Shown here one piece after another: positions 37,310-46,851 of a DNA stretch of 64,000 nt (the stretch's first letter is position 1; every line of letters starts with the position of its first letter). Source of the DNA: Stentor roeselii. Taxonomy: Eukaryota; Ciliophora; Heterotrichea; Heterotrichida; Stentoridae. The translations under genes were made by a program, and so were the position numbers. Location: the NCBI GenBank assembly GCA_006503475.1, contig RSEH01000170.1, forward strand, positions 1 through 64,000, in the 5' to 3' direction. The notes beneath the pieces were generated by a model. It worked only from the letters and a program-made list of their open reading frames with translations, was not told the origin of the DNA and did no database searches.

Positions 37310-37966
37310 CTACTCTTTCAGAGGCATAGATTTCTTCACAAGTTGCTGTATTTGAAGTTTAGTATTCTTGATATAATTTTCAATTTCAGTCATTTTCTGA
37401 TATAAATTTACGAGTTGCTCCCTTTTGTCAATCTCTACTTTTTTTTCATGTGTCTGGTCATTATTCAGAGTGCTTTCCTTCTGATCTGAATTCATTTTCT
37501 GACTCCTATCTCTAAGTTTCTTATAATATCGATTTTTCACAGCGTTTGGGCTGAGTCCTCCCATAAAACTGGAAATTTTTTTCCAATTCCCTCCGAACAT
37601 TTTGTGTAAATTTAGAATGGTTTTATCTTGCTCAGGAGTAAAAAAAAACTTTCTCTTAGCTTTAACTTCAATTCCTTTAGCCTCTGAAGGTTCTTCCTGA
37701 GTGATTTTTCCAGTTTTATCAACATCTCCTGAATCCTTTATCTGATCTTCCAGAACGTTCCTCTGATGATTTTCATCTAAAGACTGGTCATTTTCAGACA
37801 GTTCACAACTGAGTAATTCCCGCGGTTCAGGAAACAGTTCTTCAGAATCAAAAGACTGATTCAAGTAGCTTTCCTGCTGATCCATAAGATTCAATTGAAA
37901 GCCAGAAATATTAGGTAGTGATTCATCCAAGTAAGAATGAATATTTTCGAGGAAGCTACCCGACAT
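37310..37966 (-). CDS. Myb-like DNA-binding protein
   Basis: 218 residues. One Myb/SANT domain at about 105-155: FFFTPEQDKTILNLHKMFGGNWKKISSFMGGLSPNAVKNRYYKKL, with the three aromatic positions (F, W, Y) and NRYYKK recognition helix typical of DNA-binding Myb. The N-terminus is acidic with Leu/Phe, possibly activating; the C-terminus forms a short coiled coil (VNLYQKMTEIENYIKNTKLQ). Likely a nuclear transcription regulator. Start context is ATAAATG. Confidence 0.8.
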   Translation of the reverse strand: MSGSFLENIHSYLDESLPNISGFQLNLMDQQESYLNQSFDSEELFPEPRELLSCELSENDQSLDENHQRNVLEDQIKDSGDVDKTGKITQEEPSEAKGIEVKAKRKFFFTPEQDKTILNLHKMFGGNWKKISSFMGGLSPNAVKNRYYKKLRDRSQKMNSDQKESTLNNDQTHEKKVEIDKREQLVNLYQKMTEIENYIKNTKLQIQQLVKKSMPLKE

Positions 37967-38132
37967 TTATAACGTTTTCAATATCCAGTAATCTTATTCC
38001 ATTCTTTCCAACAAAAATCAATGGAAAGTTAAACTAAATTCATCTCAAGCTGTCACTAGCCGTTTCCCTTTCGCTTAACACTTTCCATATTAGACTGATA
38101 TGAAATTATGTTAAATTTAGTGTTATTTATAA

Positions 38133-38792
38133 ATGGGCTCAGGCTGTACTAGTCAAAACTCGGCTACTTCTTCTGACAGGATTCGGCAATTCCGTCAAGG
38201 TAACTTGACCTTTTACATTCACGGTATTCTTCAATTAGAAAACAAAACTGCTGGGAAGGGTTGCAGAAGGACTGTCGCTTGGCATACCAACTTGCCTAAG
38301 AATGAAATTGATTTGAAAATTCAGGAGTTTTGGGAAACGAGAATTGATGGAAGTCCTGCTGTTTGGGCTATTCTTAAACAAGCTTGCACCTTGCCTGACA
38401 GTCCTTCTACTGAGTCTCTGCTGAAAAATAACAATATTTCAATGCCAAATGGTTTGTTACAGCAATGCTTTGATAGCAGGAACCATCGATATGACTTGCC
38501 TCCTTTTGTGGTCAACCCGCCGATTAGTTATGGAAAAGGAGAGCCTGGAGCTTTGGTTTCGTCTTTTACGAAGGAAAAAATTGAATTAACTGTCAGGTCC
38601 ACTAAGTTCAATGACTTCACTGTGGAGGTCTTCTCTACTGATAAGGTTGAAGACCTCAAAGGGAAAATCAATAAAAATATTCAGAATGATAGGTTTCGCA
38701 CTTTTTATGCGGGAAGAGAGTTGAAGGATGGAGCTAGTCTGGGAAGCTATGGACTTAAGAATGGCTTTATTGTTCAGGTGTTTCTTTTGTGA
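38133..38792 (+). CDS. UBTD: Ubiquitin-domain-containing protein UBTD1/2-like
   Basis: 219 residues, near the 227-234 of animal UBTD1/2. The N-terminal UBTD domain has WHTNLPKNEIDLKIQEFWET (matching the family's DEFWDT), AVWAILKQAC, ISMPNGLLQQCFDSRNHRYD (family: LPHGTLxxCYDxxGNRY) and PPFVVNPPISY. A ubiquitin-like fold follows at ~140-219 without a C-terminal diglycine. MGSGC at the start suggests lipidation. UBTD proteins interact with UBE2D E2 enzymes. The ATG is in TTTATAAATGG. Confidence 0.9.
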   Translation: MGSGCTSQNSATSSDRIRQFRQGNLTFYIHGILQLENKTAGKGCRRTVAWHTNLPKNEIDLKIQEFWETRIDGSPAVWAILKQACTLPDSPSTESLLKNNNISMPNGLLQQCFDSRNHRYDLPPFVVNPPISYGKGEPGALVSSFTKEKIELTVRSTKFNDFTVEVFSTDKVEDLKGKINKNIQNDRFRTFYAGRELKDGASLGSYGLKNGFIVQVFLL

Positions 38793-39446
38793 TTTAATAG
38801 TAAGGATTTATGTTTTGAAGTTGAATTGGTTATTTGAATTTGATTAGCTATAGGTATTTGAAGGTGAATCATTTAGAGGACTAGGATGACCTAGGTTGAA
38901 TATTTATGGATAAGTAATAAGGTATTTATCTTTTTTTGGTTTTCATATTCTTTTGTTTTTAAATGGATGCTGAATGAATCAGATTCGATCTGCCTCAAAT
39001 TACTAAATAGTTGAAGATTTGAAATTTTGTTTCTTGGAATGGTCAGAATTCTATAATATAAACTCGATGTTTGTTTGAACTGATCTAGCTCACGTGGTGG
39101 CTAAAGACTGAGGAATGGGCAGCGAGCGAGGTACGAAGGGACAACCTAATCAAAAGTTGAGCTTCTATAACTGAAAAAATCTTTGAAGAGTATAATAAGA
39201 ATTATTTTTTCCTAATAATTATAATCACTATTAGATGCTCTTTCTATCTAACTTCATTTGGCTCCTTCATCCACATAAAACTTCCAAGAAAAACTTATGT
39301 CAGTATTGATGGAAATTTTAAAAAATTTACAAATTTCCATAAATCCAGCTTTTATCCAAACATATAAATTTTTTCGAAACCATTCTCCAAATTCTAAATT
39401 CATAGTTTTTTATATAGTTCAAACCTCCTGGTGTATATCATTATAA
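38793..39446. promoter_or_regulatory. Intergenic region upstream of the 150-residue protein
   Basis: About 650 bp, largely AT-rich, without coding frames. It contains a conspicuous GC-richer segment at about 39085-39170 (separate entry) and, near the right end, TATATAGTTC and CATTATAAATGG start-proximal sequence. Confidence 0.45.
39085..39170 (+). ncRNA. Candidate structured RNA, tRNA-like internal boxes
   Basis: In an otherwise AT-rich gap this stretch is GC-richer. TAGCTCACGTGGTGG fits a Pol III A box (TRGCNNARNNGG form), and about 40 nt later GGTACGAAGGGAC weakly resembles a B box (GGTTCGANNCC). I cannot fold a proper tRNA cloverleaf: the D arm pairs only as TAGC/GCTA, and the anticodon and acceptor stems fail. 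It may be a degenerate tRNA, another Pol III RNA, or chance. Confidence 0.25.
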
Positions 39447-39899
39447 ATGGATATCAAACCTCCAGGAAACCTTGAAATCAATTTTCATGAAATCGAATTG
39501 ATGAACTTTTTACAGAGTCAGCCTAACGAAGAACTTTGCATCGTCACAATAGTTGGAAACCAAAAAAAGTCATGCAAATGCTTTTCAACTGAATCAAGAA
39601 AATTTTTATATGGAGAAAAGCTCTCCTTTACAAAGACCTTCGAAGAAATTATCAAAATCGAATGTGTTAGAAAGGAAAAAGCATCTGTGAAGACTATCGC
39701 CAAGATCATCATCCCTATTCAACCGGTTTACACTAAGAAAAAAGTTTGCATTTCAGTGTTTTTAATGGGAAATAAAGGAAAGTTTTTGAAAATAGATGTT
39801 CAAATGAAGTTTTTTCCTGATGAGGCTTTTTTCGGAGCATGCCTTATTCTAAAAAACTTTGCTTTCATGAAGAAGTTTTCCTCAAATAGGAATAGATAA
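39447..39899 (+). CDS. Hypothetical protein, possibly C2-like
   Basis: 150 residues. Alternating strands (ELCIVTIVGNQKKSCKCFSTESRKFLYGE, EEIIKIECVRKE, VKTIAKIIIPI, KVCISVFLMG, FLKIDVQMKFFPDEAFF) look like a beta-sandwich such as a C2 domain, but no calcium-binding Asp cluster is present. No family recognised with confidence. The ATG context CATTATAAATGG is typical here. Confidence 0.55.
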   Translation: MDIKPPGNLEINFHEIELMNFLQSQPNEELCIVTIVGNQKKSCKCFSTESRKFLYGEKLSFTKTFEEIIKIECVRKEKASVKTIAKIIIPIQPVYTKKKVCISVFLMGNKGKFLKIDVQMKFFPDEAFFGACLILKNFAFMKKFSSNRNR

Positions 39900-40311
39900 T
39901 TAGATATACCTTATAAAAATAAATATGTTATACCTAAATATTTGTGACAAGTCAACCTATCGTTATGTGAAGGTGAGAAATAGTGAATATATTCACAAAT
40001 CGGGAAAATATACATAAAAAAATTAATGTTTTTAAATATTCAATTGAAGTTGCATTTAGACATTATATAAAAATTATCATTGAAATTTAGTACTTAGAAA
40101 GCTTTGAAATAACTTATAAACGATCTATTCGATTTTCAAAACTCATTCTAAATAATAATCTAATAACTAGTTATTATTGATTGCCCAAAATTATAAAATA
40201 TCTAAAGTACAAATGAAAAATCTTTCTTTTGATAATCATAATGATCACTACTCTCTAAGATATTTTATTTAAGCATCTATTCTCATAACCATCTTCATCA
40301 TTAAGGAATAA
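39900..40311. other. AT-rich intergenic region
   Basis: About 410 bp with extreme AT content and no frame, repeat or RNA signature that I can support. It should include the promoter of the following gene, whose ATG is in GGAATAAATGG. Confidence 0.4.
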
Positions 40312-41928
40312 ATGGATCTCAAATCACTGAAAAAAACTTTCGAATCCAACAAAACAAAAGTCTTCCAAATGATGACCCAGCCAGAATTTTCAATCACTGA
40401 AGATTTAATTGAATCCTGCTTGAAGTCAATCGAGGAGTCCAGATCAGCTAATTACGATTACGACTCTCTAAAAGATATCGTTTGTTTATATTCAATGACC
40501 TTGCGAATCTCACAAGACAAAAACCCTTTAAACTGTTTCAAGTCAATCGAATATTTTTTATCATCAAGAAACAAGAAGCGAGAGTCAAGTCTTGAGTTAA
40601 AATTTTCAGATTCACTAAGATTTATCCTTGCAAGGATTCATTTTTTATTATCAAAAATCTGGAAAAAAGTAATAATTGTTACTCAAAAGGAAATAAAAGT
40701 CTTCTCATCAGCAACAGTTTTAAGCACGGTTTATAAAACTGATGATTTAATTGAAGTCGTGCAGAAGTGTCAAGATTTTCCAATAAATTTAACAACTTTT
40801 AACAGAAAAATCCAGGAAATTGTAGAAAATCTTCACAAATTCCGAGTTGAAGTTGAAGAAAACTCTGAATATTGTTCAGTTTTATTAACTGAAAAAGAAA
40901 TTGATGACCAGGTCTTAGAAAATCTTCAAAGATTCATATCATGGACTAAATTTAATCACATTGAAAAAATCAGGGTTTCTGATAAGCTGAAAAAAGATAC
41001 AAATTTTAAAGATTTTCTCAAAAAAATAGAGAAAAATCAAGTCTTAGGGGCAACTAACCTCCTGGTGAAAGAAGGATTAATAGAAGATGTAGAAAATCCA
41101 TCAAAGTTGAGCCTATCTGCAAGTTTTTGTATTCAGTTAAAAGAAGATTTGATGATTTTTGGAGAAAATGAAGTTGTTTCAATATCGAGGTACTTTTCTG
41201 AGATCTGTTTAAAATTTGGAATTAATTTTAATGAGAAAGTGTTGGATTTACTAGGAAATATCAAAGTACCTGCATGTTTGCTAACTATAATCGAACGCGC
41301 TTATGAATTACTTCTAGGAAATTCAAAAAGCATCAGGAAAAAGTTTGTAAAAGTAACTGAAATGTTCCACATGTACTTAAACACCTCGAAAATGAAAATT
41401 TTAAATAAATTAAACATCTGCAGCTTCTGCTTATACGTCAACTCCTGCATGTTTATTCACTTCAATCTAATGCACTTGAAAAACTTTTTATTACAGGATT
41501 CAACTCAGCTCGACCTGCAACTAAAAGTTTTTTACAGACTAGTCCAAATCTCAAAGCAAAACATTTCAGAAATTTTTTCAAATTTGATGAAAACTACTGA
41601 AACAAGAATAACATCTGAATTAAACTCCTCCTTTTTATCTGAAGATATAAAAAAATACCAGTTAAAGCAAATAATTAAGGAATTTAGAAACTCTTTTGAT
41701 GTGATTCACGATTCCATGCATTTGGAAAGCTCGAAATTTTATATTGGAAAACTTTTCGATTTATTACTTTTGACGACTCAGGAAGTTTCTGCAAAGTTCG
41801 GACTTGATATGAAAAAGTTTTCTATAAAGTTAAGGAAAATGCTTGAGAAGTACTTTGAAGGGAATTTTAAAACTTACTCAAATAATTTTCATGTCTTGAT
41901 GAGTTCAGAAGAATTTAGTTATGATTAA
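40312..41928 (+). CDS. Helical protein, possibly a vesicle-tethering subunit
   Basis: 538 residues, nearly all alpha-helical, Lys/Leu/Ser-rich, without transmembrane helices. The run of amphipathic helices, with FIHFNLMHLKNFLLQDSTQLD and YQLKQIIKEFRNSFDVIHDSMHLESS in the C-terminal half, weakly recalls CATCHR-type tethers (ZW10/RINT1/exocyst), but no signature is certain. Its C-terminal tail (SSEEFSYD) lies in the first copy of a 108-bp tandem repeat. Confidence 0.6.
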   Translation: MDLKSLKKTFESNKTKVFQMMTQPEFSITEDLIESCLKSIEESRSANYDYDSLKDIVCLYSMTLRISQDKNPLNCFKSIEYFLSSRNKKRESSLELKFSDSLRFILARIHFLLSKIWKKVIIVTQKEIKVFSSATVLSTVYKTDDLIEVVQKCQDFPINLTTFNRKIQEIVENLHKFRVEVEENSEYCSVLLTEKEIDDQVLENLQRFISWTKFNHIEKIRVSDKLKKDTNFKDFLKKIEKNQVLGATNLLVKEGLIEDVENPSKLSLSASFCIQLKEDLMIFGENEVVSISRYFSEICLKFGINFNEKVLDLLGNIKVPACLLTIIERAYELLLGNSKSIRKKFVKVTEMFHMYLNTSKMKILNKLNICSFCLYVNSCMFIHFNLMHLKNFLLQDSTQLDLQLKVFYRLVQISKQNISEIFSNLMKTTETRITSELNSSFLSEDIKKYQLKQIIKEFRNSFDVIHDSMHLESSKFYIGKLFDLLLLTTQEVSAKFGLDMKKFSIKLRKMLEKYFEGNFKTYSNNFHVLMSSEEFSYD

Positions 41929-42202
41929 ATAGTTTTAATGATTATAATAAATTGTTCCCTTTTCGCCCAGGCAAATAATTCCCATATCAAATAATTTTCA
42001 AATCTTTAGAGTTCAGAAGAATTTAATTATGATTAAATAGTTTTAATGATTATAATAGATTATTCCTTTTTCGCCGAGGTAAATAATTCCCATATCAAAC
42101 AATTTTCACATCTTTAGAGTTCAGAAGAATTTAATTATGATTAAATAGCTTTAATGATTATAATAGATTGTTCGCCTTTCGTCCAGGTAAATAATTCCCA
42201 TA
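41879..42202. repeat. Three tandem 108-bp copies spanning a convergent gene boundary
   Basis: GTTCAGAAGAATTTA recurs at 41903, 42011 and 42119, exactly 108 bp apart. Each copy contains the C-terminal end of the plus-strand gene (SSEEF(S/N)YD then TAA) and, on the minus strand, the C-terminal end of the coiled-coil gene (YGNYLP(G/R)RKxNNLL then TAA). Only copy 1 is attached to the first gene and only copy 3 to the second. Copies differ by roughly ten substitutions. Confidence 0.93.
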
Positions 42203-43081
42203 CTGTACCAGAAATTTCAAAGGCGATCCTCTAGGTAATACAGAAGAAGAACTACTTCTTTCAGTATCCGGGTAACTGGGCTCATTGTAATACCCCCCAG
42301 GCAACCTTTGTCCCATTTGTCGAATTTTTCTTTTTTCCATTTCCTTTTCCAATATCTGTTGATTAAGAGCCTGTCCATACAAATCCCTTTCAAAACTTCT
42401 TCTTTCCCTTTCACTATTTTCAATAATTTTCAAATAATTACTTCGAGTATCAAGTTCATCTCTGTAAAGTTTCCCTTCATTTTTCAATCGATTTTTATAA
42501 TTTCTCTTTTCCTGAACCTGCCTATTCAAAACATTAGCATTTTCCCTTTCCGCAATGATTTGATTGATTTTCTTCTTAAACTCGACTTCCTGTGACTGAA
42601 GTTCTCTTAACTTAGCAGCTTCCACAGCCCTTACTTCATCAACTTTACTTTGAAATTCAAGATCAGGGCTTTTGCGATAAGCACTTATCTGAGCTTTTTC
42701 GAAGTTCGCTGAAGCTTTAACGATTTCTTTATAAAAATCCTGATGTCTTTTGTTGTAATCTTCCCAACTTTCTTTCTTTCGACGAGGGTCAATTAAAGAG
42801 TAACGACTTGAATTTACTTTATCAGTAGAGACTGATCTGCTTGTTTCAGGATAAGGAAGTTTCGACGGAAGGTATTTTGTTGAGATTTGTTTTTCTATTG
42901 AATTTTTCAGAATTTCGAAGACGTCTTGGAAGTCAAGACCTTTCTTTAAAAAATCTTCTACCTGGCCTAAGGCCTGGTCAATATAAATTTTTTTCTAAGG
43001 AGGAAGTACGTCGTATCCAAAGTACTCAAAAAGTTGTTTTTTAAGAGAATCCTTCCGTCTTTGAAAGGGCTGGTCACTCAT
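42158..43081 (-). CDS. Coiled-coil protein, 302 residues
   Basis: Two exons with a 15-nt intron at 42995-43009. The N-terminus (MSDQPFQRRKDSLKKQLFEYFGYD, joined to KKIYIDQALGQ) is followed by SRYSLIDPRRKKESWEDYNKRHQDFYKEIV and then a long charged helix (LRELQSQEVEFKKKINQIIAERENA). The C-terminus is Pro/Gly/Tyr-rich. It resembles ciliary or cortical structural proteins in composition, but no family is recognised. Its final 14 codons lie in the third copy of the 108-bp repeat. Confidence 0.7.
42995..43009 (-). other. 15-nt intron
   Basis: GTACTTCCTCCTTAG on the minus strand, phase 0. It is the only intron here with C rather than A at position 10. Removal joins ...EYFGYD to KKIYIDQALG. Confidence 0.85.
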
Positions 43082-43094
43082 AGTTTATACTATA

Positions 43095-45485
43095 ATGAAC
43101 TCCTTGATTCCAATCAAACTTTCACTGTCAGAGTTTTCTCCGAGTGAGTTTCAGTTCGAAGAACTTGGCCTGCAAGTCACTTTCAACCATGTGACGACTT
43201 CTTTCAAAGCGCCCTTGGGCGTTTTATCAATGCAGCTGGTGAACTTCCCGATGGTCTCTGTCTTGTACTTTAAATTCGTTCTTTGGAGCAAGGGGCAAGT
43301 CGTGTTCGAGTCAATCGCCTCGATTCAAGACTTGCATACGAATAAGTCTCTTGAGCAGGTCCTCATCTTGACAAGTCCTGAAGATAATGACAACTCAGAA
43401 AAACCTCGTCAATTGGAAAGAAAGAACTCAATTCGATCATTGGGGACTGTCAAGGTCTTCATTGAAAAAGAAGATACGGAAGTTAAACATTGCCAACTTT
43501 GTCCTGTTTTTGAAAATTTCAGCACTGTCAGTGAACGGGCCTTGGAAATCATTGTTGAGGTTAATAAAGGAAGTCAGCATACTTATTCGAGGATTGAAGA
43601 ACTTAGCATGGAAATACATGAACTTTATCAGAATAAGGAAATTACTCAGGAAAGGGTTAAAAATATTAGATGTTTGCTTATTGGAGTTAATGAAAAACTT
43701 AAACTACTTGAACTTTATAAGGAAAGATATGAACAGGTCGTTTTTCAGATTGAAGAAGAACAGAAAAGTAGGGAAAATATGCAGGTTTCTTTTAAGAATG
43801 CTTGTAGTGAATTCTTGGTTAATAAAACGGCACTTGAAAATCAGGTTGTTGTTCTTGATAGGAAAATTAAGAGTCTTACTGAGAAGAACTTGAGGCTTGA
43901 GAATATTGATAAGGTTTATAATGATTTCAAAACCAGCAAAGAACTCGAGATAAAATCTCTAAAAGCCCGCATAAAAGAATTAGAAAAAAACGCCATTCCT
44001 CATTCAATAACCCAAGAGCTCGTAACAACTCTTCAAACCAACTCAAAATTCCAAGAAAACGTTGGAAAAATGCAGAAAACCGAGTTCGACAAGGTAGTTC
44101 AAGGTTACGATTCAGTTCTAAGCCAATACCAAGAGTCTCTAAGTACTTTAAACCACGAAAATCTTTCACTAAGCCAAAGTCAAGAGCGTCTATCAAGACT
44201 CAACAGTGAGTTACAAGGTCAAAACGATTACTTGACACGAGAAAACCTTGCTTTCAAGTCCAGACTACTTGAAAGTGAAAAGCGACTGGCTTACATCAAC
44301 GAGTTAGAAGACCGAATGAGCAACATTAAAGAACAGTCAGAAAAAGTCAAGGAAGATTATCAGGTTCTTAGAGAACAAATGGACAAACTCTCTAAAAGGT
44401 ATCATGAAGGCACCCGAGGACTTTTCGCTGATAAGCGATCGTTGATGGAAAGTAATAAGCAGCTGTCAGAAGACAATGCAAAACTAAAAAACGATCTCAA
44501 TAAAATCAACTCAGAACTTCTTAATTTGCAAAGTCGAGGAAAAGATGGAATTTTTGGAGTTGAAACTGGAACTTTTACATTTTTAAATTCACAGAATATT
44601 AAACTACTTAAAGATATTAAAGACTTATGTGAAGTCTCAAATCGAATTGAAAGTGAAATGTTGAAAGAGTTTTCGTTGGTTATTAGGAATATTGTGGAAG
44701 TTTCAGGAAAGTATCTTATGTTGCAAAGACTTCAAAGCAGGATTTTAATGGTTTTGAAGGATAAAGATCTGGAAAATAATATTTTAAGAGATTTGATTGC
44801 TAAGGTTCAAATGGGAAGACCTGTTTATGTACCTGTTAGGGGAGACTTCATTGATAATCAACTTGCGAATTTTCTTAATTCGAGTGAAAAGGTCGTTGAA
44901 GTTCCTTTTGTTAGACTGGAACCTGGAGTTTATTTGTTTGGTAGCAAAAGAGTTGTTTTAAGGGTTGAACAACTGGGGATTGTCAGTAATTTTTAAACAG
45001 TTCGTGTTGGAGGAGGGTTTTTAAAACTTGAAGATTTTATTGAGAACCAGTCCTTAATCGAAGTCGTAAAACAAAAAGACCGAGAAGAAAAAGCCATAAC
45101 AGAATGGAACGACAGCAAAGACCTAAAATTCAAAGAAGATCTAAACCAAGCTCAACTTTTCGAATCCAAATCGAAGCTCCTAAAAGACCGGACAAGTGAA
45201 GACTCCTCATTTAAATCAATAGAGTCCCCAGATTCGAGATACCCTCGATTTTCAACAGGTGGAGATTCCTTAGTAATGAGTCCAAGGTCAAACTTCAACG
45301 CAAGCATCGAAGTGACTCGCATGGCGAGTCCCAGTTCAGCAAAAGTCCTTCCAGACTCAAAACTTTCAAGTCCCAAAGTATCCCTGACAGGGCGCAACTC
45401 GATATCAAGCACGAAGACGGTGATCCTGTCAAAGCCGAAACCAAAGCAAGTCCTAAAAAAATCATCAATTCGCAAAGGTCCTTAA
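43095..45485 (+). CDS. C2-like, coiled-coil, GAR/GAS2-domain cytoskeletal protein
   Basis: 791 residues in two exons; intron at 44986-45000. The N-terminal ~130 residues look like a C2-type beta-sandwich. About 440 residues of coiled coil follow. Near the end of exon 1, VPFVRLEPGVYLFGSKRVVLRVEQLGIV runs, after splicing, into IRVGGGFLKLEDFIENQ, which matches the GAR (GAS2-related) domain signature VRVGGGW...LxEFLxxxDP. GAR domains bind microtubules. The last ~140 residues are basic, Ser/Pro-rich. Likely a cortical microtubule organiser. Its ATG is 13 bp from the divergent coiled-coil gene. Confidence 0.8.
44986..45000 (+). other. 15-nt intron restoring a GAR domain
   Basis: GTAATTTTTAAACAG, phase 1. 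Removal joins ...RVEQLGIV to IRVGGGFLKLEDF, recreating the GAR core motif. This is strong evidence that the intron is real. Confidence 0.93.
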
Positions 45486-45502
45486 ATTAATTATTAATCT
45501 AA

Positions 45503-46570
45503 ATGGAAGACATTCAAAGTAGACTTCCTCAACTTTTCCTTCAAATTCAAGAAGACCAAAGTGAAAAAAACTGGGAAGAAATAAAAATTTCTTTTGAAAA
45601 ACTCGCTTGGCTCGCACAGGACGATTCACTTTCAGCAGTTAGGGGATTTTTAGAGGTGGTTGATAGAAATGCTTGTAAAACTTTGATTAATGGAGAAGAC
45701 TTCTCGATTTGCATGCTTCCAGCAGTGAAAAACTGGGTAAATTGCTTGGTGTTCAGAGAGACACAAAAGACAAGAAGAAAAGAACTAGTTTCTTATATTT
45801 TCGAACAAATTCCTAAAATGCAATTTTTTAAAATAAGCAAAATGCGAGTCCAGTCGCCCTGTCCTGACCCTTATGAATTAGTTTCAAATGTTGTTGAGAC
45901 TTTTAAGTCTCTTCGAGATTTCCTGATGGTAGCTTGCATGCACATTTCAAATAAATTCGAAAAACTCTACAAAAAGTCAGTGAAAACTTTCATCAATAAC
46001 ACCTTTTCTCATGAAGTGGCTTTGGTTGTTGAGTGTAACTTTTCTACTCAGAATCAAATAAAAGAACTGGTCTTTGAGTTCAGTAGTCGGCCCAGTTGTC
46101 GACCTGGAATGCTTGGAATCACTGGACAAGTCAGTAAAAGTCTTTATTTTGGAATACTTGAAGGTGAGTCTCGTGAAGGGTTTGGAAGGATTTCTTTGGT
46201 GAATGGAGAAAAATATGAAGGGTTTTGGAAAAATGATACTTTTCATGGAGATGGACTTTATCTTTGGAATAAACATGAATGGTTTAAAGGAAATTTTTTT
46301 AATGGATTTATGCATGGAAAAGGGATGAAAAGGTTTAAAAGTGGAAATGTTTATGTTGGGGAATTTTTTAGGGGAAAAATGCATGGAAGTGGAAAAATGG
46401 ACTTTAAGAATGGAGATTTTTATGATGGGGAATGGAGCAATGACTGTATGAATGGACCTGGAAGTTATTTTTGGGCTAAAAGTGGTGATCGCTTTTTTGG
46501 GATTATGAAACAGGATGTGAGGATTTCTGGAGTTATTAGTTTGGAGAATGGGGAAGAGTATAAGGTTTGA
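45503..46570 (+). CDS. MORN-repeat protein
   Basis: 355 residues. The first ~210 residues are helical without a known domain. Residues ~215-345 hold about six MORN repeats (SREGFGRISLVNGEKYEGFWKND, FHGDGLYLWNKHEWFKGNF, MHGKGMKRFKSGNVYVGEF, MHGSGKMDFKNGDFYDGEW). MORN repeats bind lipids or proteins and are common in ciliate cortex and cilia. It starts 17 nt after the GAR gene stop on the same strand, in AATCTAAATGG. Confidence 0.85.
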   Translation: MEDIQSRLPQLFLQIQEDQSEKNWEEIKISFEKLAWLAQDDSLSAVRGFLEVVDRNACKTLINGEDFSICMLPAVKNWVNCLVFRETQKTRRKELVSYIFEQIPKMQFFKISKMRVQSPCPDPYELVSNVVETFKSLRDFLMVACMHISNKFEKLYKKSVKTFINNTFSHEVALVVECNFSTQNQIKELVFEFSSRPSCRPGMLGITGQVSKSLYFGILEGESREGFGRISLVNGEKYEGFWKNDTFHGDGLYLWNKHEWFKGNFFNGFMHGKGMKRFKSGNVYVGEFFRGKMHGSGKMDFKNGDFYDGEWSNDCMNGPGSYFWAKSGDRFFGIMKQDVRISGVISLENGEEYKV

Positions 46571-46851
46571 ATAATTAAGGATAATTGTTATGTGGTTTTA
46601 TGTGAAGAATGAATAATTAATAACTATAATCATTAGCTACTCAAGGTATTTTATAATGCTTAATTTTAAATAACTACTTGAAAATAATGACTAAATTTCC
46701 ATTTAAAATTCAATTAAGATACTTATAAGTAAATTAAGATACTTTCTCTCTTCATAATAAATCATATTAAACTTATCATTATACTTTCTTTCTTTCATAA
46801 TAAATTATATTAACTTTCTCTCTTTCATAATAAATCATATTAAACTTATAA
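46571..46851. repeat. Convergent intergenic region with A/T-rich tandem repeats
   Basis: Between two convergent genes. The segment 46740-46855 contains three imperfect copies of a unit built on CTTTCTCTCTTTCATAATAA followed by ATCATATTAAACTTAT. It lies in the overlapping 3' untranslated region of both genes. No frame or RNA gene is seen. Confidence 0.7.
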
